Positions 7,840 through 10,493 of a stretch of DNA of 10,493 nt are shown piece after piece. Below the pieces are notes generated by a model that had not been told where the DNA came from, made no database searches, and saw only the letters and a program-made list of their open reading frames with translations. The DNA comes from Actinomycetota bacterium (GTDB taxonomy: Bacteria > Actinomycetota > Acidimicrobiia > IMCC26256 > PALSA-610). The stretch is from positions 1 to 10,493 of the forward strand of contig SXJQ01000313.1 of the NCBI GenBank assembly GCA_005779345.1, read 5' to 3'. How positions within the stretch are numbered: position 1 is the stretch's first letter; each line of letters starts with the position of its first letter. Both the position numbers and the translations under genes were made by a program.

Positions 7840-9156
7840 TCAGAAGGGCGAGTCGGCGGGGTTCGCGAGGTCGAGGAAGAGGCTCGACAAGAAGATGAAG
7901 GCCAGGATCGACAGGGTCGCGACCATCACGGGGACGAGCTTGGCGAAATCGACCCGGACCCGCCGGCCGCGCACCCGCGAGGCGATCGCCTCGTAGCTCG
8001 CGACCGCGATGTGGCCGCCGTCGAACGGCAACAAGGGCAACAGGTTGAGGAGGCCGACGAACAGGTTGATCGCGATCAGCAACGAGAAGACCGAGACCCA
8101 GCCTGCCCGCACCGCGTCGTTGGCGACCTTGCCGAAACCGATCGGCGACACGAAGCGGGTCTGGTTGCCGCCGGAGTCGCCATCGGAACCGAAGTTGTCG
8201 AGGTACTCCCCCAGGCCGGCGGGCGAGAAGATGTGCCCGAGCCCGCCGATCGTGTCGCCGGTATACGCGAGCGTCCGCGCGGGAGCGAGCCCCAACGCAT
8301 CGAACGCCGACACCGAAGGAACGAAGATGTCGGGCTCGAGGCCCGCGAACCCGACCTTCGTCGCGCCCTCGGGCTCGTCGAGCACCTTCTCGCCGGTGAC
8401 CGGATCGAGATAGGCAGTCAGCAACTCCACGTCGAAGGTACGACGCGCGCCGCCGCGATCGACCTCGACCGCCAATGTCGCGCCGGGGCTCGTCTCGAAG
8501 ATCTCGACCATCTCGTCCCAGTCGGCGATCGCGTCGCCGTCGACCGCGAGGACACGATCTCCTGTGCGGAGCCCGGCCGCGTACGCCGGTCCCTCGATCC
8601 GCTCTACGACCTCGCCAGCGGCGTCGTGGCGGAGGATCTCGGTGCTGACCCGATCGATCGTGGTCGTCGTCTCGCGTTCGCTGTAGTCGCCGGCACCGAC
8701 GAGCACCACGTACACGAGAAGGATGGCGAGTGCGAAGTGGGTGACCGGTCCGGCGACCACGGTGCTGACCTTGCCCCACCAACCCTTCGACCGGTACGCG
8801 CGCGGTTCGTCGGCCGGATCGATGTCGTCGAGGTTCGTCATCCCGATGATCTTGCAGTAGCCGCCGAGCGGGATCGCCTTGATCCCGTACTCGGTCTCGC
8901 CACGTTGCACCGACCACAGTCGCGGACCGAATCCGATGAAGAACTCGGTGACCTTCATGCCCGCGCGCTTGGCCATCACGAAGTGGCCGAGTTCGTGCAG
9001 GCCGATCATGAACACGAAGAAGAACAACAACACGCCGATCGTTCCCGCGAGCGTCGGGTTCACGACCACGAGCGCGACGGCGGCGGCCGCGAACACGGCG
9101 ATCCCGGCGACCACCTGCCGCACCTCGATCGACAGGTCGTCCAGGGGGTCCTTCAC
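7840..9156 (-). CDS. rseP: Site-2 intramembrane zinc metalloprotease, M50 family (RseP/Rip1-type)
   Basis: The 438-residue protein cuts transmembrane segments of substrates such as anti-sigma factors within the membrane, as known for E. coli RseP and mycobacterial Rip1. The zinc motif HELGH is at residues 54-58 in the first catalytic membrane segment. FIGFGPRLW and IPLGGYCKIIGM follow. A periplasmic PDZ domain is at about 165-255 (GPAYAAGLRTGDRVLAVDG). LNLLPLLPFDGGH, with the third zinc ligand Asp379, precedes a final membrane helix. The start is the GTG at 9156: GGAGG lies five bases upstream and the GTGA overlaps the dxr stop by four bases, so translation is probably coupled. The longer upstream open frame is only a shadow of dxr. 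An oddity is GPVTHF at 136-141, where most family members have an Asn at the position of His140. Substrates are not identifiable here. Confidence 0.96.
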   Translation of the reverse strand: MKDPLDDLSIEVRQVVAGIAVFAAAAVALVVVNPTLAGTIGVLLFFFVFMIGLHELGHFVMAKRAGMKVTEFFIGFGPRLWSVQRGETEYGIKAIPLGGYCKIIGMTNLDDIDPADEPRAYRSKGWWGKVSTVVAGPVTHFALAILLVYVVLVGAGDYSERETTTTIDRVSTEILRHDAAGEVVERIEGPAYAAGLRTGDRVLAVDGDAIADWDEMVEIFETSPGATLAVEVDRGGARRTFDVELLTAYLDPVTGEKVLDEPEGATKVGFAGLEPDIFVPSVSAFDALGLAPARTLAYTGDTIGGLGHIFSPAGLGEYLDNFGSDGDSGGNQTRFVSPIGFGKVANDAVRAGWVSVFSLLIAINLFVGLLNLLPLLPFDGGHIAVASYEAIASRVRGRRVRVDFAKLVPVMVATLSILAFIFLSSLFLDLANPADSPF

Positions 9157-10262
9157 GCGATCCTCCGCTCGACCGATGCCCGGGCGCGCTCGCGCGCGAG
9201 GCGGTCGGCCTCCAGTACGTCGGCTACGTCGTCGGCGGGACCGGCCCCGAACTGGAGCACGTCGTCGACGACCTCCGCGATCGCGGTCCACGCCAAGCCG
9301 CCCGCGAGGAATGCCTCCACCGCGATCTCGTTCGCACCCGACAACGCGGCGGGCGCCGTGCCGCCCGCCCGACCCGCGGCGTACGCGAGCGCGAGACCGC
9401 GGAACGTGTCGAGGTCGGGCGGTTCGAACGTGAGCGACGACAGTGTCGTCCAGTCGATCGCGCCGAACGGTTCGGCGAGGCGCGCCGGCGCGCCGAGTGC
9501 GAGCCCGATCGGCAGGCGCATGTCGGGCATCGACAGCTGCGCGATCGTCGCACCGTCGTGGAATTCGACCATGCCGTGGATCACCGACTGCGGGTGGACG
9601 ACCACGTCGATGCGGTCGTAGTCGAACCCGTACAGCTCGTGGGCCTCGATCACCTCGAGGCCCTTGTTGATGAGCGTGCTGCTGTCGATCGTGATCTTGG
9701 CGCCCATGCTCCAGGTCGGGTGCGCGAGGGCCTGTTCGACGGTGACGTGTTCGAGTTCCGCGCGGGTTCGGCCGCGAAACGGCCCGCCGCTCGCGGTGAC
9801 GATGAGCCGCGCGACCTCGGCGGTGCGGCCCGAACGCAGACATTGGTAGAGCGCCGAGTGCTCCGAATCGACGGGGACGATCTCACCGCCGCCCTCGGTG
9901 CGGGCCTTCTGGACGACCGGGCCGCCCGCGATCAGGCTCTCCTTGTTCGCGAGCGCGAGCCGCTTGCCGGCGCGCAACGCGCCGATGGTCGCGGGCAGCC
10001 CCGCGAAACCGACGACCGCGTTGAGCACGACGTCGGCGTCGTCGAGCGCCGCGAGTTCGGCGAGCGTGTCGCCGTCGGCACCGCTGATGGCACGCTCGGC
10101 CGCGATGCCGAATGCCGCGGCCTGCGTGGCGAGCAACTCGGTGTTGCGGCCCGCGGCCAGGGCGACGACCTCGTAGTCGTCGGGGTGACGGGCGATGACG
10201 TCGAGTGCCTGGGTCCCGATCGACCCCGTGGAGCCGAGGATCACCACCCGCCGACGCGCCAT
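9153..10262 (-). CDS. dxr: 1-deoxy-D-xylulose-5-phosphate reductoisomerase
   Basis: This cytoplasmic enzyme converts DXP to 2-C-methyl-D-erythritol 4-phosphate with NADPH, the first committed step of the MEP isoprenoid pathway. At 369 residues from the ATG it is somewhat shorter than the 398 of E. coli. The NADPH loop GSTGSIG is at 10-16 and LANKES at 104-109. The metal site is VDSEHSA with Asp132 and Glu134, plus Glu203 in NKGLEVIEA. ASGGPF is at 157-162, HPTWSMG with His181 at 181-187, and HPQS at 223-226. All key catalytic residues are present. A GTG six bases upstream (10268) is an alternative start. I prefer ATG 10262 because a -10-like hexamer ends six bases before it, leaving no room for the GTG in the transcript. 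The gene overlaps the next one by four bases and follows cdsA, the usual neighbour. Confidence 0.97.
   Translation of the reverse strand: MARRRVVILGSTGSIGTQALDVIARHPDDYEVVALAAGRNTELLATQAAAFGIAAERAISGADGDTLAELAALDDADVVLNAVVGFAGLPATIGALRAGKRLALANKESLIAGGPVVQKARTEGGGEIVPVDSEHSALYQCLRSGRTAEVARLIVTASGGPFRGRTRAELEHVTVEQALAHPTWSMGAKITIDSSTLINKGLEVIEAHELYGFDYDRIDVVVHPQSVIHGMVEFHDGATIAQLSMPDMRLPIGLALGAPARLAEPFGAIDWTTLSSLTFEPPDLDTFRGLALAYAAGRAGGTAPAALSGANEIAVEAFLAGGLAWTAIAEVVDDVLQFGAGPADDVADVLEADRLARERARASVERRIA
9162..9166 (-). promoter_or_regulatory. Ribosome binding site of the site-2 protease
   Basis: GGAGG on the minus strand lies inside the last codons of dxr, five bases before the GTG at 9156. 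It decides this start over the many upstream in-frame candidates and supports translation coupled to dxr. Confidence 0.85.
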
Positions 10263-10268
10263 GCGCAC

Positions 10269-10274
10269 AGGTTA
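10269..10274 (-). promoter_or_regulatory. -10-like hexamer for a leaderless dxr transcript
   Basis: TAACCT on the minus strand fits the TAnnnT pattern and ends six bases before the ATG at 10262, so the first transcribed base would be the A of the start codon. No convincing -35 is present and no Shine-Dalgarno sequence precedes the ATG. Both facts fit leaderless genes in actinomycetes. The call rests on one hexamer. Confidence 0.35.
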
Positions 10275-10342
10275 CGGGCGCGACGACCACCCACCCCGTC
10301 GCGCCGCCCGCATCTCCCCCCGATCCAGCTTCCCCATCCCAT

Positions 10343-10392
10343 CTTCGTTGAGCGGTCCGGCGTGCTCCGCACGCCGGACTGCTCAACGGAAG
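10343..10392 (-). terminator. Very long hairpin between cdsA and dxr, possible terminator
   Basis: Arms at 10346-10365 and 10369-10387/10388 pair through 20 positions with one non-Watson-Crick pair (G10354 against T10380) around a three-base loop. Four more pairs follow if one G is bulged, extending the stem to 10343 and 10392. The non-standard pair is a G-U wobble if the plus strand is transcribed but a C-A mismatch if the minus strand is. It lies 18 bases past the cdsA stop. No U-run follows on the minus strand. A U-less terminator, attenuator or processing site is inferred. Confidence 0.55.
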
Positions 10393-10410
10393 CCGTCGGA
10401 GGTCGCGCGG

Positions 10411-10493
10411 TCAGGTGTAGAGCAGGAAGATCGCGAGGAAGTACACGATCGGCATCGAGAACAACATGCCGTCGAAGCGATCGAGGACCCCGC
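10411..10493 (-). CDS. cdsA: Phosphatidate cytidylyltransferase (CDP-diglyceride synthase), C-terminal end only
   Basis: Only the last 26 residues and the TGA are inside the window; the 5' part lies beyond the right edge. They read GVLDRFDGMLFSMPIVYFLA, then a short hydrophobic tail ending LLYT. G-x-x-D-R-x-D is the end of the family signature H-G-G-x-x-D-R-x-D, and the hydrophobic tail is the usual last membrane helix. The enzyme makes CDP-diacylglycerol from CTP and phosphatidate at the membrane for phospholipid synthesis. Its place immediately before dxr and a site-2 protease is the widespread bacterial order, which strengthens the call despite the short length. Confidence 0.88.
   Translation of the reverse strand, partial: GVLDRFDGMLFSMPIVYFLAIFLLYT

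Noticed and set aside
7727..8917. Upstream extension of the PKD protein frame to 8917
   Set aside because: The extra part overlaps the protease gene, is Arg-rich and lacks any domain. The signal peptide begins at the ATG at 7726.
9157..9843. Upstream extension of the site-2 protease frame to 9843
   Set aside because: It overlaps dxr in another frame and reads as low-complexity Arg-rich sequence. The GGAGG before the GTG at 9156 defines the start.

Overview
The window is high-GC bacterial chromosome with every supportable gene on the minus strand. Long shadow reading frames on the opposite strand, GTG starts, and the style of the dxr and site-2 protease proteins point to an actinomycete. The Acidimicrobiia are my best guess, but the sequence alone does not fix the class. 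No RNA gene, insertion sequence, CRISPR array or phage gene was seen, and no gene-free stretch exceeds 300 bases.

Reading in the direction of transcription (right to left), the first block is housekeeping. It holds the last 26 codons of cdsA (10411-10493, CDP-diglyceride synthase), dxr (9153-10262, 1-deoxy-D-xylulose-5-phosphate reductoisomerase) and an RseP/Rip1-type site-2 protease (7840-9156). This is the widespread cdsA-dxr-rseP order. dxr and the protease overlap as GTGA with a strong ribosome binding site. A long hairpin (10343-10392) separates cdsA from dxr, and dxr has a -10-like hexamer placed for a leaderless transcript. A nested dyad (7767-7818) follows the protease. In many actinomycetes ispG comes next; here it does not.

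The second block is two very large predicted secreted proteins. The first (3641-7726, 1361 aa) has a signal peptide, a beta-rich N-terminal domain, five tandem units of about 190 residues and a C-terminal module resembling the post-COAP-1 domain, split by an Asp/Arg-rich insert. Each unit pairs a GGPY-type PKD domain carrying two cysteines with a WGD-type PKD domain. The second (1-3476, at least 1158 aa, running off the left edge) has a signal peptide, an Ig-like domain, four Calx-beta domains, a fibronectin type III domain, another Ig-like domain, a DUF1565-like region and a collagen-like Gly-x-x run. A recognisable promoter with a 20-bp dyad over its -10 lies between them, just downstream of a 15-bp tandem triplication that contains the first protein's stop codon.

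The housekeeping genes serve the isoprenoid precursor and phospholipid pathways and membrane proteolysis. The two large proteins look like calcium-binding, beta-rich surface or matrix rods. I see no evidence of a defence, mobile or biosynthetic system. The unusual features are the architecture and fine sequence structure of the large-protein locus and the hairpins around dxr and the protease.
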